Of a stretch of 64,000 nucleotides of DNA, positions 27,012 through 35,296 are shown in pieces. The notes below the pieces were generated by a model. It did not search any database. It was not told the origin of the DNA and worked only from the letters and a program-made list of their open reading frames with translations. Both the position numbers and the translations under genes were made by a program. Each line of letters starts with the position of its first letter. Position 1 is the stretch's first letter. Source of the DNA: Brevundimonas guildfordensis (GTDB taxonomy: Bacteria; Pseudomonadota; Alphaproteobacteria; Caulobacterales; Caulobacteraceae); the NCBI RefSeq assembly GCF_014836405.1, contig NZ_JACSQU010000001.1:1302001-1366000 (forward strand), written 5' to 3'.

Positions 27012-28541
27012 ATGGCCTACAAGTCCCTGCGCGATTTTCTTGCGACCCTCGAAGCCGACGGCGAACTGGTCCGCGTGTCGGAGCCCGTCTCCACCCATCT
27101 GGAGATGACCGAGATCCAGACCCGGCTGCTGCGCAACGGCGGCCCGGCGGTGCTGTTCGAGAAGCCGGTCATGCCGGACGGCTCGATCAGCCCCATCCCC
27201 TGCCTCGCCAACCTGTTCGGCACGGTTAAGCGCGTCGCCATGGGCGTGACGCTGGAGGGCAAGCCACGCACCACCGCGGGCGAACTGCGAGAAGTCGGCG
27301 AACTGCTGGCCTTCCTGCGCAACCCGACGCCGCCGCGCGGGTTCTCCGACGCCATGGAGATGCTGCCGCTGGCCCAGACCGTCATGTCCATGCGGCCCAA
27401 GACGGTGAAGAAGGCCCCGGTTCAGCAAGTGGTGCTGAAGGGCGATCAGATCGACCTGACCGCCCTGCCCATTCAGGGCTGCTGGCCTGGCGAGCCTGCG
27501 CCGCTGATCACCTGGGGTCTGGTGGTGACCAAAGGGCCGTCGGACGAGCGAGAGGACGACTTCAACCTGGGCATCTATCGGATGCAGGTGCTGGGCAAAG
27601 ACAAGGCCATCATGCGCTGGCTGGCCCATCGCGGCGGCGCCCAGCACTACGCCCGGCACAAGAAGGCGGGCAAGCGCGAGCCCCTGCCCTGCGCCGTCGT
27701 GCTCGGCGCCGATCCGGGGACGATCCTGGCCGCCGTGACGCCGGTGCCGGAAACCCTGTCGGAGTATCAGTTCGCCGGCCTGATGCGCGGCTCCAAGGCC
27801 GAGCTGGTTCCCTGCAAGACCGTGCCGCTGATGGTTCCGGCGCAGGCCGAGATCGTGCTGGAAGGCCATGTCCTGCTGGACGAGTTCGAGGACGAAGGCC
27901 CCTACGGCGATCACACCGGCTACTACAACTCGGTCGAGAAGTTCCCGGTCTTCCAGGTCAGCGCCATCACCATGCGCAAGGACCCCATCTATCTGACCAC
28001 CTTCACCGGCCGCCCGCCGGACGAGCCGTCGGTGCTGGGCGAGGCGCTGAACGAGGTCTTCATCCCACTGATCCGCCAGCAGTTCCCCGAGATCATCGAC
28101 TTCTGGCTGCCGCCCGAGGGGTGCAGCTACCGCATCGCCGTGGTGTCGATGAAGAAGGCCTACCCCGGCCACGCCAAGCGCGTGATGATGGGCTGCTGGA
28201 GCTATCTGCGCCAGTTCATGTACACCAAGTGGATCATCGTCGTGGACGACGACATCAACGCCCGCGACTGGAAAGACGTCATGTGGGCCGTCTCGACCAA
28301 GATGGACCCGGCGCGCGACATCACCGTCATCGAGAACACCCCGATCGACTACCTGGACTTCGCCAGCCCCGAGAGCGGGCTGGGCTCCAAGATCGGCCTG
28401 GACGCCACCGACAAGTGGGAGCCCGAGACCAAGCGCGAATGGGGCGAGGAGATCCGCATGGACGCGGATGTCATCGAGCGGGTCAACGACATCTGGGATC
28501 GCCTGGGCCTGCCAGGCGACAAGACGCCGATCTGGAAGTGA
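27012..28541 (+). CDS. ubiD: UbiD family decarboxylase
   Basis: 509 residues from ATG 27012. It resembles 3-octaprenyl-4-hydroxybenzoate decarboxylase, which uses prenylated FMN in ubiquinone synthesis. Conserved segments include [68 protein letters not shown] and the metal/cofactor region [18 protein letters not shown]. The length matches ubiquinone-type UbiD. The flavin prenyltransferase ubiX is not in this window. Confidence 0.94.
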   Translation: MAYKSLRDFLATLEADGELVRVSEPVSTHLEMTEIQTRLLRNGGPAVLFEKPVMPDGSISPIPCLANLFGTVKRVAMGVTLEGKPRTTAGELREVGELLAFLRNPTPPRGFSDAMEMLPLAQTVMSMRPKTVKKAPVQQVVLKGDQIDLTALPIQGCWPGEPAPLITWGLVVTKGPSDEREDDFNLGIYRMQVLGKDKAIMRWLAHRGGAQHYARHKKAGKREPLPCAVVLGADPGTILAAVTPVPETLSEYQFAGLMRGSKAELVPCKTVPLMVPAQAEIVLEGHVLLDEFEDEGPYGDHTGYYNSVEKFPVFQVSAITMRKDPIYLTTFTGRPPDEPSVLGEALNEVFIPLIRQQFPEIIDFWLPPEGCSYRIAVVSMKKAYPGHAKRVMMGCWSYLRQFMYTKWIIVVDDDINARDWKDVMWAVSTKMDPARDITVIENTPIDYLDFASPESGLGSKIGLDATDKWEPETKREWGEEIRMDADVIERVNDIWDRLGLPGDKTPIWK

Positions 28542-28592
28542 GCCGCTTTTCCTCGGAGATGGATCAGACGCCCTTCCACGCCTAGGGGCGAA

Positions 28593-28622
28593 CGATCCGT
28601 TCGGCGGCGACGAACGTATTGC
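28593..28622 (+). promoter_or_regulatory. ECF-type promoter candidate before the DUF2177 gene
   Basis: CGATCC (28593-28598), 16 bases, then CGTATT (28615-28620). The ATCC-N16-CGTA pattern equals the elements found before the ECF sigma operon, the flavoprotein operon and the DUF3313 gene. It stands 25 bases before the start codon. Confidence 0.6.
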
Positions 28623-28646
28623 GCTGAAACGCCACGGGATCGCGCC

Positions 28647-29054
28647 ATGAACATCGCCATCGCCTACCTTCTGACCCTGGTGGTCTTCGCCGTGATCGAC
28701 ACGGCCTGGCTAGGGAGCATGGGGGACCGGCTCTATCGCCCGTTCATCGGGTCGATGCTGGCGGAGAATTTCCGCCTGGCCCCGGCCGTGGCCTTCTACG
28801 CAATATACGCCGCCGGCCTGACGATCTTCGCCGTCATGCCGGGCCTTGCCGAGGGCGGCTGGAAGAAAGCCCTGCTCTGGGGCGGACTTTTCGGCTTCTT
28901 CGCCTATGCGACCTATGACCTGACCAACCTCGCCACGCTCAAGACCTGGAGCCTCAAGCTGTCGCTGATCGACATGGCTTGGGGGGTGTGCGTCAGCGCC
29001 GGATCGTCAGCCATCGCCTGCGCCCTGGCCGCGCGACTGCTGCGGATCCTCTAA
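28647..29054 (+). CDS. DUF2177 membrane protein
   Basis: 135 residues, four membrane helices, typical DUF2177 features: IDTAWLGSMGDRLYRPFIG and GFFAYATYDLTNLATLKTWS. Function unknown. Such genes are often found beside ECF-sigma/ChrR and cyclopropane-synthase clusters. Here a promoter-like element of the same type as the sigma operon precedes it, so it probably belongs to that regulon. Its 3' end overlaps the convergent DUF1295 gene by four bases. Confidence 0.85.
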   Translation: MNIAIAYLLTLVVFAVIDTAWLGSMGDRLYRPFIGSMLAENFRLAPAVAFYAIYAAGLTIFAVMPGLAEGGWKKALLWGGLFGFFAYATYDLTNLATLKTWSLKLSLIDMAWGVCVSAGSSAIACALAARLLRIL

Positions 29055-29857
29055 CGCCTTGGCGGACGGGGAAAGAAGCGGCTGGTTCGCGCTTCGTAGG
29101 CGGCGAATTCGTCGGGGCGCGAACGCCGCATATGCGCTTCCAGCAGCGGGACGCCCGACACTTCGTTCAGCAGCCAATAGATGTAGGCCGCACCGCTCAA
29201 GGCCAGCCAGCCCCAAGGCCATTCGCCGCTGAAGTCGATCGCGAAAATCGACCACGCGCACCAGCCCAGCCATTGGAAGAAGTAGTTGGGGTGCCGCGAC
29301 CAGGCCCAAAAGCCAGTGTCGCAAACGCCGCCTCGGTTGGCCGGATCCGCCTTGAACGCTGCAAGCTGGCGGTCGGCGACGCCTTCCCCCAGCAGGGCGC
29401 AAGCAAAGATCAGGGTCGCGAAAGCATCCTGCAGGGTCAGCCCCGGCGTGGGATTGCGGGCCGCCAACAGAACGCTGAGCGCCAAGAAGGCGGCGGCGCC
29501 GGCCTGCAGCATCAGGAAGCCGAACATTCGGGCCTGAAAGTTCTCGCGCCATTCCAGACGCAGCCGGGCATAGCGAGCGTCCTCGGCCGTGGCGGAGACG
29601 GTTCGCCGGGCGATGTGCAAGCCGAGCCGCAAGCCCCACAGCCCGATCAGCGCGGCGACCAGCCACTGACGCGCGGATGGGGCCGTCTCGCCGACCGGGA
29701 CAAGGGCGACGCCGACGCCGGCGGCGCCCAGGCCGAAGGACCAGAAGACGTCCGCCCAGCCGCCCTGGCCGGTGCGGCGCTGCACCAGCCATGCAGCGCT
29801 CATGACGACGACAAGAAAGAGCGCCGCCGCAGCCCACAGCGGCAGCAGCGAGATCAC
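29051..29857 (-). CDS. DUF1295 membrane protein (steroid-reductase-like)
   Basis: 268 residues with six or more membrane helices. The DUF1295/isoprenylcysteine-methyltransferase-like C-terminal signature is visible in FWAWSRHPNYFFQWLGWCAW and VPLLEAHMRRSRPDEFAAYEARTSRFFP. Members are membrane oxidoreductases or methyltransferases acting on lipids; the substrate here is unknown. The start codon overlaps the stop of the anti-sigma gene by four bases, making it the third gene of the sigma operon. It may modify the fatty acid product of the divergent operon; this is inference. Confidence 0.88.
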   Translation of the reverse strand: MISLLPLWAAAALFLVVVMSAAWLVQRRTGQGGWADVFWSFGLGAAGVGVALVPVGETAPSARQWLVAALIGLWGLRLGLHIARRTVSATAEDARYARLRLEWRENFQARMFGFLMLQAGAAAFLALSVLLAARNPTPGLTLQDAFATLIFACALLGEGVADRQLAAFKADPANRGGVCDTGFWAWSRHPNYFFQWLGWCAWSIFAIDFSGEWPWGWLALSGAAYIYWLLNEVSGVPLLEAHMRRSRPDEFAAYEARTSRFFPRPPRR

Positions 29858-30492
29858 AGCCGCACGAACGGCTGCATCACCCGGCCCAGCCAGCCGTCGA
29901 GCTGAATCTGCCCGTCTAGAGCGACGAGGCAGAGGCAGGGCTCATCCGAGACCACGCGCGGCCGGTGCAGCACGTCCTCGTCAGCCTCTTCCAGATCACC
30001 GACCTCAAAGCGCTCGGTCTCGGTCGCATAGGCGCCGCTCAGCACGCAGGTCAGCTCGACGCCGCCATGGGTGTGGCGCGGCGTCTCCCGGCCGGGATCG
30101 ATTTTCAGAAGGATGACCCTACAGTCGCCATCGCGTGGCGCATGGACGTCGCGTACGCGCATGCCCGGTCCGATCCAGCGCCAGGGGCCAAGCGCATAGC
30201 GGCGCAAGGGCGCCGGCAACTCGGGCATCTCATTCAGCGGCGCTTGTGCTCTGACCTCGCCGGCGTCGGTTTCGATCCGCGCCATGGCGCGAGACAAGGC
30301 GCCGTCTGACAGCGTCTGCGGGATGGTGGTCTCCAGAAACTCGCCGCCGACGCTCTGGAGCCGGCGGACCCAGGCGTCGTTGGCGGGCCGCAGCGCCAGG
30401 TGAGCCGCAACGACAACGGCCTCTGGGGGGCTCAGCGTGCCGGCGGCGTAGGCCAGCAGACGCTCTTCGGACGGATTACGGGCGGGGTTCAT
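29854..30492 (-). CDS. chrR: ChrR-type anti-sigma factor with degenerate zinc site
   Basis: 212 residues. The N-terminal sigma-binding region (SEERLLAYAAGTLSPPEAVVVAAHLALRP) aligns with ChrR. The C-terminal cupin domain (about 95-200) keeps its metal-site pattern HTHGGVE plus a later histidine (VLHRP). ChrR of Rhodobacter sphaeroides binds zinc in the sigma-binding domain through His6, His31, Cys35 and Cys38. Here the same positions read Asn6, His31, Arg35 and Asn38. ChrR inhibits its sigma factor until singlet oxygen appears; how this version senses stress is unclear. It overlaps the genes on both sides by four bases. Confidence 0.88.
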   Translation of the reverse strand: MNPARNPSEERLLAYAAGTLSPPEAVVVAAHLALRPANDAWVRRLQSVGGEFLETTIPQTLSDGALSRAMARIETDAGEVRAQAPLNEMPELPAPLRRYALGPWRWIGPGMRVRDVHAPRDGDCRVILLKIDPGRETPRHTHGGVELTCVLSGAYATETERFEVGDLEEADEDVLHRPRVVSDEPCLCLVALDGQIQLDGWLGRVMQPFVRL

Positions 30493-31061
30493 CGAGGCGC
30501 CTCCTCGGAGGGTTCGAGGATGGTGCGCAGCTTGATCATGGCGTTACGGATGCGGGACTTCACAGTGCCCAGCGGCAGGTTGAGTGTTTGAGCGATTTCC
30601 GAATGGGGGCTGTCCATAAAAAAGGCCAGACGCAGGACCTCGACCTGATCGGGCTTCAGCCGGGTCAGGGCGGCGCGGACGCGTCGGGCGTCGTCCGCCA
30701 TGGCCAGTATGGCGTCGGGCCGCATGGCTTCGTTCTCGCTGGGCTCGATTTCAGGCGTCGGCAAGGCCCGGGAGTCTCGCCGGAGCATATCCAGCCGGCG
30801 GTTGCGGGCGATCGTGAAGATCCAGGTGGCCGCGCGCGCCTTGCGGGCGTCGAACAGGTCTGCCTTGCGCCAGACCGTCAGCATCGCGTCCTGTGCGAAG
30901 TCCTCGGCCGCAGCAGCGGTCGCGCCCGATTTCATCAGCCAGGCCTTCAGGCGCGGCGCGAAATGTTCAAACAGTCGAGCGAAGGCTTCGCGGTCGCGAC
31001 GAAGCGCCACCGCCTCGATCAGCCGGTCGTGGGCGCACGGGTCCTCGGACTCGCCGCTCAT
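30489..31061 (-). CDS. ECF sigma factor, RpoE/ECF11-like partner of ChrR
   Basis: 190 residues from ATG 31061. Region 2 is FARLFEHFAPRLKAWLMKSGATAAAAEDFAQDAMLTVWRKADLFD followed by ATWIFTIARNRRLDMLRR. Region 4 is LKPDQVEVLRLAFFMDSPHSEIAQTLNLPLGTVKSRIRNAM. Pairing with a ChrR homologue places it in the RpoE group known to control the singlet-oxygen response in Rhodobacter. A promoter-like element 57-86 bases upstream suggests autoregulation. An earlier ATG in the frame would start at or before the predicted transcript start, which favours 31061. Confidence 0.92.
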   Translation of the reverse strand: MSGESEDPCAHDRLIEAVALRRDREAFARLFEHFAPRLKAWLMKSGATAAAAEDFAQDAMLTVWRKADLFDARKARAATWIFTIARNRRLDMLRRDSRALPTPEIEPSENEAMRPDAILAMADDARRVRAALTRLKPDQVEVLRLAFFMDSPHSEIAQTLNLPLGTVKSRIRNAMIKLRTILEPSEEAPR

Positions 31062-31117
31062 GGCGCCGCCGCGCGGAACACTAGATGCGAAAGACGGAGC
31101 GTCGACATGCATGGAGC

Positions 31118-31147
31118 CTAATACGCTGCGCGCAAAAGTCTGGATCA
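31118..31147 (-). promoter_or_regulatory. ECF-type promoter candidate of the sigma-chrR operon
   Basis: On the minus strand TGATCC (31147-31142), 16 bases, then CGTATTAG (31125-31118). It points toward the sigma gene, with a predicted leader of about 50 bases. TGATC and CGTA-type boxes are what is expected of ECF11 promoters. Confidence 0.65.
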
Positions 31148-31151
31148 ATCG

Positions 31152-31181
31152 TCATCCGTCACCCTGCTCCGGTCGTATCAG
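31152..31181 (+). promoter_or_regulatory. ECF-type promoter candidate of the flavoprotein operon
   Basis: TCATCC (31152-31157), 16 bases, then CGTATCAG (31174-31181). It has the same spacing as the divergent element only four bases away. The start codon at 31226 lies about 45 bases downstream, with GGAG at 31216-31219. Confidence 0.65.
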
Positions 31182-31225
31182 CGGAACCTGCATCGTCTGG
31201 AATTGCGGGTTTGCCCGGAGCTACC

Positions 31226-32563
31226 ATGTCGTCATCCCCCGCCCCCCCATCCAACGCGCCCCTGAAGGTCGCCGTCGTGGGGTCTGGCATTGCCGCGCTA
31301 TCGGCGGCCTGGCTGCTGTCCCGCAAGCATTGCGTCACCCTCTATGAAAAGGCCGAACGGCTGGGCGGCCACTCCAATACGGTTATGGCTGGCGCGTCGC
31401 CCGGCGCGATCCCGGTGGACACGGGCTTCATCTGCTTCAACGACGCCACCTATCCCAATCTGATCGCTATGTTCGAGCACCTCGGAATACAGACGCGCGT
31501 CACCGACATGTCGTTCGCCGTGTCTCTGGACCAGGGGCGGTTCGAATACGCCGCGCCAGGCCTGTTCGCTCAGCGCCGCAACCTGCTACGGCCGCGTTTC
31601 TGGACGATGCTGGGCGAGATCCTGCGCTTCTATCGCCAGGCGCCGAAGGATTTGGCCGAGCTCACCGATCCCCAGCTGACCCTCGGCGACTATCTGAAGC
31701 GTCAAGGGTTCAGCGAGGCCTTCCGCGATGATCACCTGCTGCCGATGGCGGCGGCCATCTGGTCCTCGCCTGCGCATCTGCTGATGGACTATCCGGCGGA
31801 GGCCTTTATCCGCTTCTGCGGCAATCATGGCCTGCTGAAGCTGGTCGGCCGCCCCCAGTGGCGCACGGTCGAGGGCGGTAGCCGCGTCTACGTCGAACAA
31901 CTGGCGCAGGCGATCCAGGACATTCGCCTGGACTGCGGGGTGACGACCGTGCGGCGCGTGGGTGAAGGCGTCGTGGTGCATGACAGCCGGGGCGGCGCCG
32001 AGCGGTACGACCACGTGGTCATCGGGGCCCACGCGGATCAGGCGCTGGCCATGCTGGCCGAGCCCACGCCGCGCGAACAAGAAGTGTTGGGGGCTTTCCG
32101 CTACAGCCGCAACCTGACCGTGCTGCACACGGACAAGAGCCTGATGCCGCGGCGCCGACGCGCCTGGGCGAGCTGGAACTACATGGGCGCCGACGGCGGC
32201 CTGTGCGTCACCTACTGGATGAACCGGCTTCAGGGGCTTCCAGGACAGGACCTGTTCGTCACTCTCAATCCGCCCCGCCCGCCGCGGCCGGACACGTTGC
32301 TGCGCAGCGAGATTTACGAGCATCCGATCTTCGATCCGGCCGCCCTTCAGGCCCAAAAGCAATTGTGGAGCCTGCAGGGGCGCGGCGGGATCTGGTTCTG
32401 CGGCGCCCATTTCGGCGCGGGCTTCCACGAGGACGGCCTGCAGTCCGGCCTCGCCGTCGCCGAGCAGCTGGGCGGCGCCCGCCGCCCGTGGTCGGTGGAT
32501 GATGAGAGCGGCCGTATTCACCTGCCGCCGCCGGCGCAGACCGCCCTGGAGGCGGCGGCGTGA
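31226..32563 (+). CDS. FAD-dependent amine-oxidase-like oxidoreductase
   Basis: 445 residues from ATG 31226. The N-terminal dinucleotide fold is KVAVVGSGIAALSAAWLLS with YEKAERLGGHSNTV, typical of flavin amine oxidase/desaturase-like proteins. The middle has VEGGSRVYVEQLAQAI and the C-terminus GIWFCGAHFGAGFHEDGLQSGLAVAEQLGG. Proteins of this type are regularly encoded with DUF1365 and a cyclopropane synthase homologue. They are thought to act in modifying membrane fatty acids; the exact reaction is not known to me. It is the first gene of the divergent operon. The next gene overlaps it by four bases. Confidence 0.88.
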   Translation: MSSSPAPPSNAPLKVAVVGSGIAALSAAWLLSRKHCVTLYEKAERLGGHSNTVMAGASPGAIPVDTGFICFNDATYPNLIAMFEHLGIQTRVTDMSFAVSLDQGRFEYAAPGLFAQRRNLLRPRFWTMLGEILRFYRQAPKDLAELTDPQLTLGDYLKRQGFSEAFRDDHLLPMAAAIWSSPAHLLMDYPAEAFIRFCGNHGLLKLVGRPQWRTVEGGSRVYVEQLAQAIQDIRLDCGVTTVRRVGEGVVVHDSRGGAERYDHVVIGAHADQALAMLAEPTPREQEVLGAFRYSRNLTVLHTDKSLMPRRRRAWASWNYMGADGGLCVTYWMNRLQGLPGQDLFVTLNPPRPPRPDTLLRSEIYEHPIFDPAALQAQKQLWSLQGRGGIWFCGAHFGAGFHEDGLQSGLAVAEQLGGARRPWSVDDESGRIHLPPPAQTALEAAA

Positions 32564-33363
32564 CGCCGGGCTCGGCCCTCTATCGCGGAGCCGTCTCGCA
32601 CAGGCGGCTGCGACCGCGCGTCCATCGCCTGAATTACCGCGTTTTCTGGCTGCTGGTGGATCTCGACGAGGTGGACGGGCTGGATCGGCGGCTGCGCCTG
32701 TTCTCGCGCAATCGCTTCAACCTGCTGTCCTTCCATGACCGGGACCACGGCGACGGTTCGGGGGCGGGGCTGCGCCGTCACATCGAAGCCTTGCTGCGTC
32801 GGGCGGGGCTGGACCTCGAAGGCGGGCCGATCCGCCTGCTGACCATGCCGCGCGTGCTCGGTTATGTCTTCAACCCGATCAGCCTCTATTATTGCCACCA
32901 TGCCGACCATCGGCTGGCGGCGATGGTCTATGAGGTGACCAGCACCTTCGGCATCCGCCACGCCTACGTCATTCCGGTCCCGCTCGAGGATCAAACGACA
33001 GGGCTGATCCGGCAGGGCGCTGCGAAAGCCCTGTATGTCTCGCCCTTCATGGGGATGGAGATGGACTACGAGTTTCGTGGTCACGCGCCTGGCCCCCGCC
33101 TGGATCTGACCATTGACGGCATCGACGCCGAGGGCGTTCTGATTACGGCCTCTGTGGCCGCAGAGCGTCGCGAACTCACCGATTGGAACCTGCTGGGCGC
33201 AGTGGCCGCCATGCCGTTCCTGACGCTGAAGGTCATGACCGCCATCCACTGGGAGGCGCTGAAGCTATGGATCAAACGCGTTCCGCTGACCCGCCAGCCG
33301 CCGCCGGCCTGGGATCCGGTCACGATACAGCGCTGCGCTCGGGAGAGTCGTCTTGACCGATGA
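32560..33363 (+). CDS. DUF1365 protein
   Basis: 267 residues, GTG start overlapping the preceding stop codon (GTGA). The DUF1365 signature is clear: ALYRGAVSHRRLRPRVHRLNYRVFWLLVDLDE, RLLTMPRVLGYVFNPISLYYCH, YEVTSTFGIRHAYVIPV and AKALYVSPFMGMEMDYEF. The biochemical function is unknown, although it nearly always stands between the flavoprotein and the methyltransferase seen here. That points to a shared lipid-modifying pathway. Confidence 0.92.
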   Translation: MTPGSALYRGAVSHRRLRPRVHRLNYRVFWLLVDLDEVDGLDRRLRLFSRNRFNLLSFHDRDHGDGSGAGLRRHIEALLRRAGLDLEGGPIRLLTMPRVLGYVFNPISLYYCHHADHRLAAMVYEVTSTFGIRHAYVIPVPLEDQTTGLIRQGAAKALYVSPFMGMEMDYEFRGHAPGPRLDLTIDGIDAEGVLITASVAAERRELTDWNLLGAVAAMPFLTLKVMTAIHWEALKLWIKRVPLTRQPPPAWDPVTIQRCARESRLDR

Positions 33364-33423
33364 CGCCATCCGCCCGGTCATCGCTGGCACGATCATTCTA
33401 GCGCGCGAAGGTTCCACGACGTC

Positions 33424-34650
33424 ATGACCACCACCTTCTACGGTGGCGACCGCGCCCAGCGCGCGTCATCGCCCGTCCTCGACGTGCTGCTGCGCCTGCT
33501 ATCCTCGAACTGGACCTGGGGGCGCCTGACTCTCGTCCTGCCAGACGGGACGAACCGGCAGCTGAGCGGACGCACGCCTGGGCACGCCGCTGTGCTGACA
33601 ATCCGCGATGCGCGCTTCGCCGCTCGGGTGCTGAAGGGCGGGGATATCGGGTTCGCCGAAGGCTATATGGCGGGGGAGTGGGATACGCCCGACCTGGCGG
33701 TTCTGCTGGAGACCCTGGTCAACAATTACGACCACATCCGTCGCCTTTTCGACGGCAATGCCTTGATCAACGCCATCAACTGGCTGGGGCATCGCTTGAA
33801 CCGGAACAGCCGCCGGGGGTCGCGACGGAACATTCACGCCCACTACGACCTGGGGAACGCCTTCTACGGCGCCTGGCTGGATCCTTCGATGACCTATTCC
33901 TCGGCCCGCTTCGAGCGGCCGGGCCAGTCGCTGCAAGCGGGCCAGAGGGCCAAATACGCCGCCCTCGCGCGCCTGATGGATCTGCAGCCAGGCCGCAGCG
34001 TGCTGGAGATCGGTTGCGGGTGGGGCGGCTTCGCCGAGTTCGCCGCGCGCGAAGTCGGGGCCATCGTCACTGGCGTGACGATTTCGCGAGAGCAGCACGA
34101 CTATGCGCGTCGTCGGATGTTCGAGGCGGGCCTTGCCGAGCGCGTGGACATTCGCCTGACGGATTATCGCGACGTTCAGGGGCGCTTCGACCACGTCGCG
34201 TCGATCGAGATGTTCGAGGCGGTGGGCCGGGAATACTGGTCCACTTACTTCCAGAAGGTGCACGAGGTCCTCAAGCCCGGCGGACGCGCGGGCCTGCAGA
34301 TCATCACGATCCAAGACGACCTGTTCGAAGAGTACGACGCCCGCACCGATTTCATCCAGAAATACGTCTTCCCCGGCGGATCCCTTCCTTCGGAGGCTCG
34401 CATGGCCCCGGTGGTTGAAAAAGCGGGCCTCACCCAGACCGCCATCGAGCGCTTCGGTCCCGATTACGCCGACACCCTGGCCGAATGGATGCGCCGCTTC
34501 GACGCTGCCTGGGTCGAAATCCGCGGCGCCAGCGAAGCCTTCGATGAGCGGTTTCGCCGACTTTGGCGTTTCTACCTGGCGTACTGCGAGGCCGGGTTCC
34601 GATCCGGTCGAACGGACGTCATCCAGGTCGCCCTGGACCGCGCCGTCTGA
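33424..34650 (+). CDS. cyclopropane-fatty-acyl-phospholipid synthase family methyltransferase
   Basis: 408 residues. An N-terminal lipid-binding part (LTLVLPDGTNRQLSGR ... GDIGFAEGYMAGEWDTPDLAVLLETLV) precedes the S-adenosylmethionine methyltransferase domain (YDLGNAFYGAWLDPSMTYSSA, motif I VLEIGCGWGGFAEFAA). The C-terminus has FIQKYVFPGGSLPS. It would transfer a methyl or methylene group onto unsaturated membrane phospholipids. The gene follows DUF1365 after 60 bases, probably in the same transcript. In Rhodobacter, homologues belong to the RpoE-ChrR singlet-oxygen regulon. Confidence 0.93.
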   Translation: MTTTFYGGDRAQRASSPVLDVLLRLLSSNWTWGRLTLVLPDGTNRQLSGRTPGHAAVLTIRDARFAARVLKGGDIGFAEGYMAGEWDTPDLAVLLETLVNNYDHIRRLFDGNALINAINWLGHRLNRNSRRGSRRNIHAHYDLGNAFYGAWLDPSMTYSSARFERPGQSLQAGQRAKYAALARLMDLQPGRSVLEIGCGWGGFAEFAAREVGAIVTGVTISREQHDYARRRMFEAGLAERVDIRLTDYRDVQGRFDHVASIEMFEAVGREYWSTYFQKVHEVLKPGGRAGLQIITIQDDLFEEYDARTDFIQKYVFPGGSLPSEARMAPVVEKAGLTQTAIERFGPDYADTLAEWMRRFDAAWVEIRGASEAFDERFRRLWRFYLAYCEAGFRSGRTDVIQVALDRAV

Positions 34651-34677
34651 AATCCAACTATGATCGTGGAGCCGACT

Positions 34678-35235
34678 ATGAGCCTGAAACGAACTTCGCT
34701 TGTTCTTCTTATTGCGGCCGCGTCTGTCGCCACCCTGTCCGCCTGCGCCACGCTGCAGCGAGGCCCTGTTGGCAATCAGGCGGTGCCTCAACCCGCCAAG
34801 GCCGTCGATCTGAATCGCTATGTCGGGCTCTGGTATGAAATCGCCCGGTACGAGAACGGCTTCGAGCGGGGCTGCGAGGCGGTGACGGCGGAGTACGCTC
34901 TACGCGATGACGGCCTGGTCAGCGTGTTGAACTCCTGCCGCCAGGGCGCTGTCGATGGGCCTGTGAAGACCTCCGAAGGCAAGGCGAAGATCGTGCCAGC
35001 GTCCGATAACGCCAAGCTGAAGGTCTCCTTCTTCGGCCCCTTCTACGTCGGTTACTATTGGGTCCTCGACCGAGCCGACGACTATTCCTGGTCGATCGTC
35101 GGCGAGCCCTCGGGCCGATATCTCTGGCTGATGAGCCGAACCGCCCAGCCATCCGACGCGACGCGCGCCGCCATCATGGAGCGGACGCGGTCGCTGGGCT
35201 ACGACCTCTCCCTAGTGCGCGACACCAAACACTAA
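34678..35235 (+). CDS. blc: lipocalin family lipoprotein
   Basis: 185 residues from ATG 34678 (GTGGAG upstream; an ATG six codons earlier is less likely). The lipoprotein signal has lipobox TLSAC. The mature protein begins the bacterial lipocalin barrel with the G-x-W motif (NRYVGLWYEIARYENGFERGCEAVTAEY), followed by GKAKIVPASDNAKLKVSFFGPFYVGYYWVLD and the YLWLMSRT end. Blc-type lipocalins bind lysophospholipids or fatty acids at the outer membrane. Its place right after the cyclopropane synthase homologue fits handling of altered or damaged lipids. Confidence 0.93.
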   Translation: MSLKRTSLVLLIAAASVATLSACATLQRGPVGNQAVPQPAKAVDLNRYVGLWYEIARYENGFERGCEAVTAEYALRDDGLVSVLNSCRQGAVDGPVKTSEGKAKIVPASDNAKLKVSFFGPFYVGYYWVLDRADDYSWSIVGEPSGRYLWLMSRTAQPSDATRAAIMERTRSLGYDLSLVRDTKH

Positions 35236-35247
35236 GGGGCGATGTCG

Positions 35248-35275
35248 CGATCCAGACCCCTCCCGCCTGCGTAAT
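35248..35275 (+). promoter_or_regulatory. ECF-type promoter candidate before the DUF3313 gene
   Basis: CGATCC (35248-35253), 16 bases, then CGTAAT (35270-35275). This is the fourth ATCC-N16-CGTA element of the region. The start codon at 35297 follows after 21 bases, with AGGAGGGA in between. Confidence 0.6.
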
Positions 35276-35296
35276 GCTAGAAACAGGAGGGATCGA

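Noticed and set aside
33364..33423. A further ATCC-N16-CGTA promoter before the cyclopropane synthase gene
   Set aside because: CCATCC is followed at the right distance by CACGAT, which lacks the CGTA box; the gene is better explained as part of the upstream operon.
34636..34677. A further ATCC-N16-CGTA promoter before the lipocalin gene
   Set aside because: The nearest ATCC words, within the end of the preceding coding region, are followed by TCCAGG or CGCCGT, not CGTA.
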